A stretch of 64,000 nt of DNA from Phocoena phocoena (taxonomy: Eukaryota > Chordata > Mammalia > Artiodactyla > Phocoenidae), in the NCBI RefSeq assembly GCF_963924675.1, contig NC_089220.1, positions 110,314,697-110,378,696 on the forward strand, given 5' to 3'. The position numbers and the translations under genes were made by a program. The notes under the pieces were generated by a model. That model had not been told where the DNA came from. It saw only the letters and a list, made by a program, of their open reading frames with translations, and searched no databases. Numbering within the stretch: the first letter of the stretch is position 1; every line of letters begins with the position of its first letter. This document shows positions 36,201 through 48,055 of this stretch, piece by piece.

Positions 36201-38861
36201 ACCTTGGTTCTGAGAGCTCTAATCTTCCTGTGTGTTGTGTCTGCTGACTCCTGTCCATGGATAATTGTTTCCTCACACGTTTTGGAAGTTTTATTGTAAG
36301 CTCATACTGAATGGGGCTTAGTACTGTGGAAATTACTGAATTCCAGACGTACTTCCCCAGAATGTTTTTTCATGCTCCTGAGAGATACTCCAGAGTATTG
36401 CTAGATCAATATCAATGTTACATTAGTTTATGAGCAGCCTTGTGTTCTGAGACCACAGTAGTGGTACATTGAACTCCAAAGTGCACGAGGCTCAGAACCA
36501 CCTCACACAGCATCCCCTTTGCTGATGGGCAGACTTTTTCTGGCTCACCCTTTCTGCAGTCCCAGTTTTGCTCAGGGTCTCAGGCCGGCTTCCCAGGTGG
36601 CCCTTGTCTCCTGTGTCCACTTAGTTCTTCACACTTTCCAGGTCCTACATTCCTAGAACTGATAGCCTCCCTGAGGGCTACAAGACCTCCACGCACACAC
36701 TTATAATTCTGGTTTTCAGTTCCCTCTTCGTTTTTGGCACTTGCAGATTTCCTTCTTTTTTACAAGTTCATCTGGTACGCTTTTTGGAAAATGTTCCATT
36801 TTTATCTGGGATGGCTGGGAATTTGTAGAGGGAGGGCTTTTAGGCTTAGTCTCTCCCCATCTCTTCATTCACCCACTGTAGAATCACCCTGTTCTGTTTT
36901 GTTCAACAAGCTTACTGAGCTGCCTGCTGTGTGCCAGAAATTGTGCTGGGTCTCATTCTTTCTTCCCCTTCTGCACGCTCACATGCCCACACATGCGTGT
37001 ACACACACACAGAGCCGAGGTCTCAGAGTTTAAACATCAAATCTCAAGAGGTAAGAAAAAAAGAGGGCTGGAAAGAATCCATCCTTCTGAGCATTGTGTC
37101 TTTAAATCCCCACCACCACACAGCCATCACACCAAAAGACGAACCTTGAACGTCCAGATGCCTGTAAGTGGCCCCCATATTCACTGCTTGGACCTGCAGA
37201 CTCAGCCTCTCAGACAAGAGCCCTCAGCATTGTTGGAGCGAGGCCCCCCCGCCTCCCTCTGGCACCCTCAGGTCCTGACTTCTCTAGGTATCTGCTCAGC
37301 CTGAGACTGCGAGGGGGAGCCAGCACTCTCCCTGCTGTTCCCCCGAGTCCTGTCTGAGTTTCCTACAGGGCAGCCACCACAGCCCCCGCTAAATGGGCCA
37401 GTGGCACCATTCTGCCACCCAAATGGGTCAGCTTCCTCCGACACAAACTCGTGAGTGCTGGCATCTGCATGTTTACCCCTCACGGTGGCCCACTGCAGTC
37501 TTCTGTGCCCCCTCCCATACCACACTGCTCGAGTCCCGTGGCTGCCCTGTAAGGACAGGCCCTAGAATGACTTGCGGAGACCTCTGGAAACATCTTGCTC
37601 TCTCGATTGGCCATTTTCTGAACAATTACTTTGTGTAGGAACACATAGATCTGCTTAGGTGAAAGGTGGAGAGTGCCTTGACCCCCCCCCTTAGATGCCT
37701 GTGTACAGTCTAGGATGGCTGGAGGTAAGCAGTTTGCTGCTAATAATTGAATATTTGGGAAGAAACATCTATTTCTGTAGCAGTTGTGAAGATAAACTCA
37801 GGAAGGTCGATTGAAATGGCATGTCACAGCTGCAAATCATTTCTGAGGTCTTAAAAGAAAATGAAGGGCTAGAAGGGAACCCCCAACCCCAGCCGTGGAA
37901 AAGCTTTAGGAATCAGAGGCTGAGAAAGCACAGTCTCAGAACAAACGCCTTAACTCGGAAAATTCCACAGCCGGGGCGTTGGCCCAGGTAGGCTGGGCTG
38001 GGCAGACAGGCAGATTCCACACTAGCTGATAGGCAAGGCTCACACCTTCATCTTACTGCCGCTCCCCTGCATGTATTCTACCTGGGGGGATAGTAACCTC
38101 CCCTCGCACTGCCCAGGGTGTATCTGTGAACCCCTGTCTGCAGACAAGCAATCTCTCACCCGACCCCAGAGGCAGAGAGAGCTGGGGGATTTGGTTGGGT
38201 GACGAGGCCAGCCAGCAGCCTCCCTGTGTTCAACACCAGCTGAGAAATAAGGCTCAGGAAATGACAGAAAGGAAGCATCACCCCTACTTCTGTAAAATCT
38301 GAGTTGACGGGCACGCTTATGTGGGTGGCCCGAGGGGCCCTCCTGAGAATTTACCGCAGAGACCAGTCAGAGGTGAACAGCCTGCCTGGAAGCTTACCGG
38401 GAGAGGGCAGGCCAGAATGCAGCCTCCCTGTGGGCAGGAGACCCCTGAGCCGGGCCTGCTCCATGCTTCCTCCCAACATTGCCACGCCTCCCCCTGGGGA
38501 CACGACTGAGGGGTGTGATAACAACACAGGTCCCTCCATGTGGAAGGATGAAGCCAGGGCAATGGAGGTTCCCCTGGAATAGTTTCTCTTTTATAGGTGA
38601 GGCCATCATGGCCCTTCCCAAGCTATCACGACTCCTGGGCTGCTGAGAGAAGGCTTGTTGACTGTCAGTCCAGGGCTCCGTGCCTTACCCCACACAGGGA
38701 CAGATGGAAGAATTGCTGTGGAGGTGCCTCAGCTTCTCCCTGCTGAGTTGTGCCTGGGGGCTGCCCTGCAGCCACAATCCCAGCCACCTCCTTCCCTGAC
38801 TCCCCCTGTTGATTAGCTCGGGCACACCCAGCCTGGAAGGAAGCGTTGACCCCAGGGATGA

Positions 38862-39075
38862 TCATGCGTTGTTATCTCATGTAATTAATATTATAAAGGC
38901 TGCCCACTGCCCTGGCACTTGTCAGCCGTTTAGCAGACAGTGGACATATGTGCATTTTTCCAAAAATTACTTCTCTAATCTGAAGTTATCTCCAGAGTAA
39001 GTAGAGATTAGATTGCTAGTTTTGAATCTGTAGCAGTGGAATGCTTTTTATTATGTAAAATTAATGCAGGATCTC
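38862..39075. other. Repeat-poor AT-rich block
   Basis: GTTGTTATCTCATGTAATTAATATTATAAAGG and TATTATGTAAAATTAATGCAGG stand in otherwise GC-rich intron, with no transposon recognised. Candidate conserved element by texture. Confidence 0.3.
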
Positions 39076-40914
39076 AATACTAATATAGGAAAAAAGTAGT
39101 GTTTTTTTTAGCATGAATGTGTAAGTAAGTATTCATTGCAGACACTGTAGACATTGTAGAAAGGTGTCCATGAGACTTCTCTTGAAGGACACGAAAATCT
39201 GAGAGCCAGGGTCATCGGGATGGTTATAGTCTAATATTTGCATCAGTGTTCCACTTATCTCTGATACTGTTTCAGGAGCCCCATATCAAGGAAATCCTGA
39301 CTCACCAGTTGCCCTCTCGGCTCAGGCATCTTTTAAGCCCAATAGAAGCTTTAAAAAGGAATAGCAGAAAAGTTTTATTTTAGAGTTTAGTTGCTGACAG
39401 TAGCTAGCAGCTGTTCATATGAATTGCTTACGGTAAATCTACAGGTCAGACAAGAGGGACTCAAAGCTTGCAGGAGCTGACGCCACTGGAAACTCAGAGC
39501 AGGCCTGACCCACACCCGTCTGGGCATCGTGCACCGGGCCACTGGGCAGATGTGCTTCGTGGGCTCAGTGCACTGGCTCTGGTGTGCTCACACAGTTTTA
39601 TAGCTACACACAATGTGAGTGGACGTCACAGCCCTGAGTTCTTTTAGATGCCCAGTGCACCACCACAACCTTCCTAGGTGTCGGCCCATGTATGAGCAGT
39701 CGGTAATATGCACAGATCTAACAAGCAGACTGCCTGTCTTAAGAGCTGCAGAAAATCAGTTACCATCACAGTGCTGGGTAACACACTGCCAATATTCAGG
39801 GTAACATTTAGAGTTGAACATAGTTGAGTGTATATATTATTTTTTAATTAGTTTTTTTTAACAAATACAGCTTAAAATATCTTAATGATTTGAATCAAAC
39901 ATGTGTGGAAGCCCCAGCACACCTCACACTCTACAGCCCTGCTGGTCTCTGAGGTCCCATCCTATCCTACCGCACCTCCATATTGCCGAGAAGGACTGAA
40001 GTGTTTTACCCCTGCCACAAGGGCTGGATCCTAAAGGGACATGCAGAGAGCCTTCAAGTAAGGCTGGCAGGCCCAGTGCAGAAAGGTGAAGTGATGGGCA
40101 GTACGTTGACCTTGGGGCCCCTCCAGCCTCTCAGATCACCTCTTACAGGCACCTGCCTCATGACAGGACTGGCCCTGCGGCTCGCCTGAGTGCGTGTTGG
40201 ACTCTTCTTGTTTTGGACTTAGCTGGAGTGTAACTGGGCTGGGCTTGCTTACTTGAATGAGCTCGTGGGTCCTTGGCATTCTGTCCCGTGTGGCGTCCTT
40301 GGTGGGAAAGGAGGTGCCTGGTGGCCTGGTCTTCATCCTGAGAGAGAGGAATCCTGTGGTCCAGAGAGTCAAGAGCAGCCTCAGCTTGTGAAGCCTTCTC
40401 CCCAGGCCTGCCCACCCAACCTACGGCCCTTCTCAGCCTAGCCTCAGGCTCCTGGGAAGCAGTGTAACTTACCTGTCAATCCAGTTGACTTTTCTTTGCA
40501 GTTCCTATGTGATTAGCACTGCCCTGCCCTCGAGGCTTCCAGTCTGTGCTAGGATAAGGTGAGCTCAAATGATAATAATACACAGTAGAACAAGGGTATG
40601 CCCTTGTTCTGGGAGAGGTGGCACCTCTTAAGAGGAGACATGAAGAAAGGCCCCACAGAGTAGACCTTAGGTTTGGGGTGCAGTCTGCTGCCAGGCATCC
40701 TATTTATTATTTCCACCCTTATGTCTAGGGTGTGGTCTCCATAGCCCTGGAAAATTTCTTCCAGGCCCTGGGTCTTCATTTTCCTGCTTCTCTAGAATCT
40801 AGACCCAAAGAGAAGGAACAGGGACCACCCGGCGCCTGCTCTGAGGGCAAGCTGTCCTGCAGGGTGGATGCCGCCATCCCCCAGCCCTGGCAGTGACGAG
40901 GAAGGACAACATAA

Positions 40915-41065
40915 TGGCTGAGGCTCGGGCTCTGGAGACAACACCACGTTCAAGCGCCGTGGTCTTGGGCAGATTCCTTAATCTTTCTGTGCTTTAGCTT
41001 CCTCACCTATAAAACAGGCATAATATAATACTTAATAGATTTGCTGATTATTAAATCAATTACTT
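40915..41065 (+). repeat. MIR fossil
   Basis: GGGCTCTGGAGACAACACC, CTTGGGCAGATTCCTTAATC, TTTAGCTTCCTCACCTATAAAACAGG follow the sense MIR order. Confidence 0.7.
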
Positions 41066-41169
41066 GATTGTGCCGGACACAGCTTTGAGCGGGGAGGACA
41101 CAGTTTGCCTTTTGGCCACTGTCATTTCAGTTTGTCAGTTAAAAATCACTAGTTAAAAGTAATGTACCA

Positions 41170-41360
41170 GGGCTTCCCTGGTGGCGCAGTGGTTGAGAGT
41201 CCGCCTGCCGATGCAGGGGACGTGGGTTCGTGCCCCGGTCCAGGAAGATCCCACATGCCGGGGAGCGGCTGGGCCCGTGTGCCATGGCCGCTGAGCCTGC
41301 GCGTCTGGAGCCTGTGCTCCACAATGGAAGAGGCCCGCGTACCGCAAAAAAAAATAATAA
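41170..41360 (+). mobile_element. CHR-type SINE, short cetacean form, small 3' deletion
   Basis: Intact from GGGCTTCCCTGGTGGCGCAG to GAGCCTGTGCTCCACAATGG. Then AAGAGGCCCGCGTACCGC lacks the AACAGTGAGAGGCC duplication unit of the reference copy. Target duplication TAATGTACCA at 41160-41169 and 41361-41370. Confidence 0.92.
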
Positions 41361-41444
41361 TAATGTACCATATATTCTTTTAAAAAGTAGGAATTTAAAA
41401 CTCACTGTGCCCGCCCCCAGTGAGCAGAGTAGTGCGCTGTCCTC

Positions 41445-41565
41445 CGCTGGGTTCAGCCCTTAACCCTGCCACTTTCTAGCTCTGTGGCCTTGCCCCAGGT
41501 CACATTTATCGGCGTCTCAGTCTCCTTTGTGTGTAAAGGGGGTGATGTTTGGGTTCCGGGCCATG
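41445..41565 (+). repeat. MIR fossil
   Basis: ACCCTGCCACTTTCTAGCTC, TGTGGCCTTGCCCCAGGTCA and CTCAGTCTCCTTTGTGTGTAAAG are the sense MIR core. Confidence 0.6.
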
Positions 41566-42844
41566 TAAGGCAGCCGGGGCCTGGCCCACAGAAAGGGCTC
41601 GATGAATAGATGCAGACAGAGAGGACAGGCAGGTCGCTTTTTCCTGCCTCAGGCCCACGGCCAACTGAGGGCCTGCGACCTGCCAGGCGCTGCACCGGGC
41701 AGGCGCCCACACCAGCAAGTCCTTAAATGGTTCACATGCAGGACGTTCTTTAGGAGGCTATACGAGAGGAGAGACTATAGCGACCCCAAATAGGTAAATT
41801 CCTATTTGGGAAGAAACTCGAAGCCCAACTAAGGGCAGAGAGTGAGGTGTCAGTGAATGAGCACTGGCTTGGGAGTCCAGACACATCAACCTCAGGCGGT
41901 ACTTCTCCACAGCAGGCTCGGGGCGTCCACCTCCTGCCCACACGGTGGACCCCTGGACCCCTCCTCTCCCTGCCCGCTTTGGCAGAAGCATGGAGCGCTG
42001 TCCACATGGGGAGGGTCCCGCCATCAGTCATCAGGAAGGCATCTCATCACAATGACACGGGTGGGCAAAAATTAGGGGCATTATTACAGAAGGAGAGGGC
42101 CAAACTCTAGCGAAGCCCTGGAGGCTAGTGCCCAAGTGAAGGAGGGTGTACTGAACACTCTAGTTTCTCTTCACGAGTTAGTGCACGGGCATGATCTGCC
42201 CCTCGGCCCCGTGGTGGGAGTTCTGCACCCGGTGATGCTGCCAGCTTTGGTTGTTGTTGACTCATCTCTCTCACTCTCCCCTGTGCCCGCCTTTTGGATC
42301 CATCCTACATCTTCCAGTGCCATTCTTTTCCCTTCATTATGTCTCCACCTTCTGTGGCGAAGTTTGTGGGCCATTATACTTCAACCCTCGCCGGTTTAAT
42401 TGTTGCAATTGGCCCTGAGAGAATTCGGGAAAGGAAAGTGGCTCCCATTGCCTGGTGATGAGGCCAGTGAGAACATTCAGCGGCTCCAGCCTGCACGCGC
42501 CCTGCCGGCCTCTGCGGAGTGACCACTGACACACTCTGCGTGTGGGTGGCAGGGGCCTGGGTGTCTGGGGCCGTCACCTGGGGTGGAGGATGCTCTTGAC
42601 AAGCAGCATGTGGGTGTCCTGGCTCCGAGGAGATGGGATCCGCTGATCCTTGAAGGCTGAGGGGGCTGCGAGTTTGTCCACATCTGGATTTCTCTGCCTA
42701 GGGGGAGATGTGCATTTACCCAGATGCAGAGGAGGGTCTGGCTTCAAGGGGCTGCAGCCCTCTCCGGACCACACAGAGACCCCCAGAAGGGCTGTGAGGT
42801 CGGCTCTCCGGTTGCAGGTGCAGGAGAGCATGTGGTCCTGAGCA

Positions 42845-43032
42845 TGGCATTTGGAGTCAAGAGACCCATGTTGTGGTTCCAGCTCAGCCCTCGCTTGTGC
42901 GACTTCGCACAGGTCCCTGAGTGTCTGTTTCCTCATCCGCGAGGGAGCTGTGTGCGCCTCCAGAGTGAGCATGGCGATCGGTGGGAAAATGAGAACAAAG
43001 CCCTCGGCAAGGGTCTGGCACACAGCACTCAA
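42845..43032 (+). repeat. MIR fossil
   Basis: GGCATTTGGAGTCAAGAGACC, CCAGCTCAGCCCTCGC, TTCGCACAGGTCCCTGAGTG, GTTTCCTCATCCGCGAGGG and CTGGCACACAGCACTCAAT follow the sense MIR in order. It underlies part of the 252-codon open frame here, which is therefore not a gene. Confidence 0.7.
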
Positions 43033-43659
43033 TCCATGGTGCTGGACTCGGTATTATCCGGTGTGCAGTTTCCATCGGTCTCCAGGCATCTTGGCTGTTG
43101 CAGGCATCTGCTCAGGCCTGTCAGGAGCCACCTAGGAATTCAGGCACCTCAGCGTGGCCGAGCGATCTTCATGCTTTTCCCGGAATTGTCCATCAGATTT
43201 CGTTTGCTCATTAAAGTCATGGGGAGCACCTACATCGTGTGCATCACAGGGCTGGAGGAGTGTCTGCTGTACTCCAGGGAGGAGAGGGAGCACGTGCGCT
43301 GTCAGGGGCACAGGGGATGCAGTCAAGCCCTGAGAACGTACCAGAGTAGCAACCAGAAGCTCCAGCACTTAACCAGTCACGTCCCCTCCCCGGTGCTCAG
43401 TTGCCTTTTCTGTAAAATGGGGTGGCGGTATACTTTCCCTGCTTCCCACCCAGGGCTGACGGGAGGGGGCAGAGTCAAGTAAGAGTGATCTGACACCACT
43501 CTCCCAGGATGTCCCAGGGGTGACACAGGGGTCAGGACCTGCTGTCTCAGTCCCCCTCTGGCCAGGCAGGCCTGAATCCCATGGCAGAAACAAGGCAAGG
43601 GGGAATTGCAATCTGGCTCTGCCTACTCCAGCTCAGCCCAGGGAGTGCCCCAGGCAGTA

Positions 43660-43775
43660 GGTTTGGGTTATAGAGACTTGTGATCCAGTCGCAGCTCTGG
43701 GAGATGGGGCAGGTCAACCGTGACCTCTGTTTCCTCATCTGCAAAGTGGAGATTATTGTGCCCACCTATGTGACT
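43660..43775 (+). repeat. MIR fossil
   Basis: GTGATCCAGTCGCAGCTCTGG, GGGGCAGGTCAACCGTGACC, CTGTTTCCTCATCTGCAAAG: sense MIR core. Confidence 0.6.
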
Positions 43776-44032
43776 TAGGACTTAGTGCCTCCACCCCAGA
43801 CCGTGAGGTGTGCATGGACACTGTAGGCAGAGATGCTGCCAGGCTATCATGGCCCCCAGGGTCTCCAGTGCCATCTCAGCTCCTGTTTCCCTCTGTACAA
43901 CTCTCCATGTTCTCACTCCCCACATACTGGCTTTCTCTGCGTGCCCATTCAGATGGTGGACCAGGCAGCCTACAGCTCCCACATTCTCCTGTCACAGCCC
44001 AGGATGCCTAGAGAGGCTTGGGGTCTCCCCTC

Positions 44033-44082
44033 CATCTCTGTCTCTGTCTCTGTCTCTGTCTCCGTCTCTGTCTCCGTCTCCT
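44033..44082. repeat. (CTCTGT)n hexamer repeat
   Basis: About eight copies of CTCTGT/CTCCGT. The Ser-Val and Glu-Thr repeat frames on both strands come from it. Confidence 0.95.
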
Positions 44083-45759
44083 CTCTTTCTCCCTTTATGA
44101 TTCCCCTTCTCATTCCCCCCAAACCCATCAACAGTGGCTGGGGACAAAACCACTTGTCTCGGTCACTTCCGTGCAGGGTGGTGTAAAGCATCAGGGGTAC
44201 ACAGGAGATGGGGGTCACCTCCCAGTCAGGGAGGACAGGAAAGGGGCAGAGTCGCCACCAGAGCGGTGGATGCTGCCCCTCTCCTCGTCAGCCTCCCGGT
44301 GCACCTGGGCGAAATGCTTCCTGCAGTGTAGCCAGCAGCCTTCCTGTAACTGGAGGAACGCTGCACTCTCCCCTCCTGCGGTTCTGCTCTGCTTGTTCCT
44401 GAACAGATGATAACAGAGATGGAGCATATGGCCCCCAAAGTCACCGGGCATTCTGGGAAAGTGACACTGTGCCACCCCGGGCTTCAGGGGAGGGGCCCAT
44501 AGGCTCCTGAGCACAGCTTCTCCCTTTGTTCTTCAGAAGGGCACAAGGTCACCTCCTCTGAGCCTCCTGAAAAGGAAATGTGCTCACTGACTTCAAGAAG
44601 AATCCCCTCTATCTAGGTACTGATTTAGGCAGGCACATATAAGGTGAGATGATATGTGTCGGGGTGGGGGACATATGAGAGCCAAGACAGAGTCCCTCTT
44701 GGGCCTCTCCCACCTCAGCCCCCCCTCAGGCTTGTGCTGCCTGTGGGACACCCGCCCGACCTGACCTCCCGCCTCCTCCCCAGCCTGGTCCTTGACTGCT
44801 CCCACACACAGTGGGGTCTGGGCATCCGAGCCCTGGCCCTGTCCCTCCTGGCTCTGTGATGAGCTCATCAGGAAGGCTGCCTCGAGAGCCCCGCCTGGCC
44901 AGAGGGGAGGCAGAGGGGGCCCAAGAAGGGCTCAGAAAGCAGGAGGGAGCAGGGAATTCGGAGCTGGATGGCTGAAGCGAGAGGGAGAGAAGGAGCAGGG
45001 GGACTTGGGGAGGAGGCAGCGGGGAGCCCCCCATGCTCTGTGCTCGCCCAGCGTGGCTCCCTCAGTCTCAGGCTACAAAGTTTTTGGTAGGAGAGGAGGC
45101 TGCCAAGTGAGCATTCCTTAGCAGAGAAGCACTTGGAGAAGAGAAGGGAAGAGAATGCTTTCCAGTTTTCCTTTCACCTTTGACCTGTGGCCAGGGTGAT
45201 CCCATGGCTGCCCCTGCTTTTTTCTGACCTTTCCTGGGAACTCCCAAGGAGGCCCTAAGATTGTGAGGAGGAATCTTGTCTCTTCAGGACAGCTGGGGAG
45301 GGGGCTGACTAAATATAACCTGGCCTGCCTGTGGGCTAAGTAGGTTAGAGCCTGAGGGGCCACATGGAGGCTGTAGCGCCCCTCCAGAGTCCGGTCCCCA
45401 GCCCCCAGCTTCTCACCACGAACCAGCACATCCGTCCTCCCCCTGACACGTTTGCCTTCCCTCCACTCGCAGATTGTTCATAGGAGGGCTGGAGACAAAG
45501 AAGAAAACTGGGGTTGACATAGCCCCTGATGAGATGATTCTCTGGTCTCTGGGCAGCAACTTGATAGGAACGCTGGCAGCTCCGGTGCCAGGCCTTGCCT
45601 GCCAGCTGTTGGAGGGATGCTGGGCTGAGGAAGGGCCAGGCAGTGTGGAGTTAAGATAGGCTCACACCCTTGGGGATCTTTCAGGCTGGTTGGAGTTTCA
45701 GGAGAAGGTAGCCAAGCACCAGGCAGAATGTGAGGTTTGCAGCGAGTGCTCTAGACAGG

Positions 45760-45865
45760 CATGTCATTGCTCCACCTTGGGCCTCAGTCATCTAGGCTGT
45801 GAAATGGGGCTGAAGCTGCCCTCACCTCACAGGGCTGTTGGGGAATACTGAGAACAGGGCTTGGA
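45760..45865 (+). repeat. MIR fossil just upstream of the last MAP2K5 exon
   Basis: CACCTTGGGCCTCAGTCATC, GTGAAATGGGGCTGAAGCTG and CTCACAGGGCTGTTGGGGAA are the sense MIR core. It ends about 60 bp before the splice acceptor, with pyrimidine tract unaffected. Confidence 0.6.
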
Positions 45866-45924
45866 AAGTGATGACGTGCAGAGTCTGGGGAATGCCTGCC
45901 ACAGCTTCCTTCTCTTCCCTGCAG

Positions 45925-46029
45925 GGCCACCCATTCATCGTTCAGTTCAACGACGGAAATGCCACCGTGGTGTCCATGTGGGTGTGCAGGGCACTGGAGG
46001 AGAGGCGGAGCCAGCAGGGCCCCCCCTGA
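45925..46029 (+). CDS. MAP2K5: MAP2K5 last coding exon, C-terminus and stop
   Basis: Thirty-four codons from GHPFIVQFNDGN to RRSQQGPP and a TGA at 46027-46029, preceded by TCTCTTCCCTGCAG. It joins in phase 0 to the exon at 10044-10089, completing subdomain XI (HPF) and the short helical tail of MEK5 (WVCRALEERR). The kinase acts in the cytoplasm and nucleus and activates ERK5, which drives MEF2-dependent transcription. Compared with the human protein as I remember it, the segment NDGNA-T-VVSM has threonine where human has alanine. The rest appears identical. About residues 415-448 if overall length is standard. This is the true end of the gene: stop, UTR and polyadenylation signal follow directly. 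Confidence 0.97.
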   Translation, partial: GHPFIVQFNDGNATVVSMWVCRALEERRSQQGPP

Positions 46030-46380
46030 GGCTGCAGTGTGATGCTGAAAGCCCAGGACTGGTCACCAAGGGGAAAACGTGCCTGTCGTGCCCTTCGTTT
46101 GCTGTCCGCGCCAGAAGAGCTTTGCTGGACTCACCTTCGACTCTGCTGGCAGATGACCTTGCCTAGGAAGCCCTCAAGGGTGGCCAACCCCTGCAGGGCA
46201 AGCCCTCGCCCCCCCTCCGGGTCTGGAGGCCTGACTGGCAGGGAGGGTAGAGGGGTTGGGGCATCGAGAAGAGAGGTTCCTACGCTCTTGCTGCTCTTCC
46301 TTTTTCCTGACGTTCTCCTTTGTAAAGGGTCAGGCCCCGTCAGTATCGCTGATGGGAATAAAAGTATTACTGCTTTGTGA
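46030..46380 (+). other. MAP2K5: MAP2K5 3' UTR
   Basis: Runs from the stop codon to about 18 bases after the polyadenylation hexamer, roughly 350 bases, GC-rich and free of recognised repeats. The cleavage point is estimated, not observed. Confidence 0.75.
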
Positions 46381-46410
46381 CTGCCCACCGCCAGGAGGGT
46401 TGTGCTGTGC
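46357..46410 (+). terminator. MAP2K5: MAP2K5 polyadenylation signal and GT-rich downstream element
   Basis: Canonical AATAAA at 46357-46362 with a GT-rich tract GGGTTGTGCTGTG at 46398-46410. Spacing of about 35 bases is normal for mammalian 3' end processing. Confidence 0.8.
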
Positions 46411-46499
46411 AGAGGGTCTGTTGCCCGCCCAGGGCTGGGAGCGGCGCAGGGATATGTGTGGCAGTGCCAGCCCCCCAGGAGCGCTTCCTGCAGTTTCGT

Positions 46500-46625
46500 G
46501 ACAAGGCCCACAGCCCGGCCCATTTGACAGGTGAAAAACTGAGGCGTGGAGGTCCCTGAACCGAGTCCCACGGCGAAGAGTGGCCAAGCCAGCACTAGAG
46601 CTAAGATCTCAGGACCCACGTCACG
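46500..46625 (-). repeat. MIR fossil
   Basis: CCCATTTGACAGGTGAAAAACTGAGGCGTGGAG and GGCCAAGCCAGCACTAGAGC are the antisense MIR core. Confidence 0.55.
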
Positions 46626-46894
46626 TGCCCCTTCCTGGGCTGGAGTTTGTCCCCACACTCACGGGCCAGGCAGTCCCGGCAGCAGCTCCAGCTCCAACAC
46701 AGGGATCTGATCTGGGGCCGTGGGTGAGGAAGGAGACCAAGAGCTGGGAAGAAGCCTGGGGTGGTTCTGAGAGGCCCTCCTTCCCTCCCACCCCACACCT
46801 CGCCACCAGCTCCTCTCTGCAGCAAGCTGGCCCTCACTGCCCTTGACGTCACGCCCAGGGAACCTCACTCACCTCGGGCCATTCACAGCCTTCC

Positions 46895-46995
46895 TGTTAG
46901 GTAATCCTCTCCATCACCGCCAGGTAAGTGTGTTAGCCCCGTCTTAAGGTGAGGAACCGAGGCTCAGAGAGGCTCGGGTTGCACTTGCAGGTCTA
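46895..46995 (-). repeat. MIR fossil
   Basis: GTCTTAAGGTGAGGAACCGAGGCTCAGAGAGGCTCGGGTT is the antisense MIR core. Confidence 0.6.
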
Positions 46996-47039
46996 AGTGA
47001 CATCGCGACACATCCAAAAGCAAACTCCTACACCACGCA

Positions 47040-47400
47040 CACATCCAGAACCTCCTCCACCACTTTCCCGTCTCCATCCTCCTGGTGCCCACTCCAACAT
47101 ACTGGGGCTGACCTGACCGCTCTATTTAAAACCACAACCCGCCCACACCTGCCCTCTGGGACTCGTGTTCCCCTTGCCTGCACCACTGTCCTCCATTGCA
47201 TTTGTTACAAACCACTAATTGGACTCATTTATTTTATCTTCCATCTCCTCCCTTCCCCTCCTCCCCATTAGAATGTACGCTGCACAAGGGCAGAGATTCT
47301 GGTCAGTTTTCTTCATGTGGCATCCACCTCTCCAGTGCCAAGAACAGAGCCTGGCCTCGTAGGTGCCCAGTAAATGTGGCCTGAGTGGAAACTGGCTGCA
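47040..47400 (+). repeat. L2 (LINE-2) 3' remnant
   Basis: GAATGTACGCTGCACAAGGGCAGAGATTC, CAGTGCCAAGAACAGAGCCTGG and GGTGCCCAGTAAATGTGGCC are the sense LINE-2 3' terminal phrases. Confidence 0.65.
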
Positions 47401-47849
47401 CTGTGATTCCCAGCACTGCTCAGCCCTTTGCCCATGAAGGGCTCAGCCTATGTGAGCCATCCTTTTGTTTCCCGGGGCAGAGTTGTCATGTTCTTGGTAA
47501 CACTTTTCAAGGTGGTACAGGCCTCCAACTGCCCCTGGGCCTGGGGCAGAGCACCTGCCGCATCCCTGGGGCTGGGAGGTCACAGGCTTAGATGAGGCTC
47601 GGGCCATCGAGGCTGCTGCTCCCCAGGTCAGTGCTCAGGGCAGGGAGAGCTTCATGGAACATGTGTTGTGGACTTTTTGAGGAGGAGACGCTCCCCAGAG
47701 GGGCCTCCCCAGCCCAGAACATGAACCAGCCACCACCCAGACGTGAAGTTCATTCTTGATTTGAGAAGATTCACCCAGCCAGCCCACTATCCCCAAGTCC
47801 CAAACCAGGGGAGGGAGGGAAAATGATCAGGCATCCCATGCAAGCACTG

Positions 47850-48055
47850 TGCTGAGGGCTTACTTTATCTACCTGTTTAATCTCTGCAGCAATCACATGA
47901 GGTAGGAGGTATTATTAATCTGCCCGTTTTACAGATGGAGAAACCAAAGCACAGAGAGGCTAAGAGACTTGCCCAAGGACACCCAGCAAGTAAGTAGCAA
48001 TGTACCGTTGGGAACTCAGAGCCGTTCTCTTAACCCTGGCTCCAGAAGTCAGTTC
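47850..48055 (-). repeat. MIR fossil
   Basis: CACTGTGCTGAGGGCTTACT, CCCGTTTTACAGATGGAGAAACC, CACAGAGAGGCTAAGAGACTTGCCC and CTCTTAACCCTGGCTCC follow antisense MIR end to end. Confidence 0.8.

Larger units (their letters stand above)
10090..45924 (+). other. MAP2K5: Terminal MAP2K5 intron, about 35.8 kb
   Basis: Runs from GTAAGT at 10090 to TCTCTTCCCTGCAG ending at 45924. It contains no MAP2K5 exon I can recognise and no other gene. Its 5' half holds several repeat-poor AT-rich blocks. The middle is rich in L1, CHR and MIR remains. From about 37 kb on the DNA becomes GC-rich, with few recognisable elements beyond MIRs. In human, association signals for restless legs syndrome fall in the 3' part of MAP2K5 and the neighbouring SKOR1 interval, so this intron is a plausible host for SKOR1 enhancers. 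That last point is inference. Confidence 0.85.

Noticed and set aside
42724..43482. 252-codon open frame on +
   Set aside because: Overlaps a sense MIR (about 42845-43032) and has no recognisable domain. Stop codons are rare here because the DNA is GC-rich.
46131..46658. 175-codon open frame on - and the 197-codon frame on - at 52166-52759
   Set aside because: The first is antisense to the MAP2K5 3' UTR and a MIR, the second lies in GC-rich intergenic DNA. Neither shows a motif, splice context or family resemblance.
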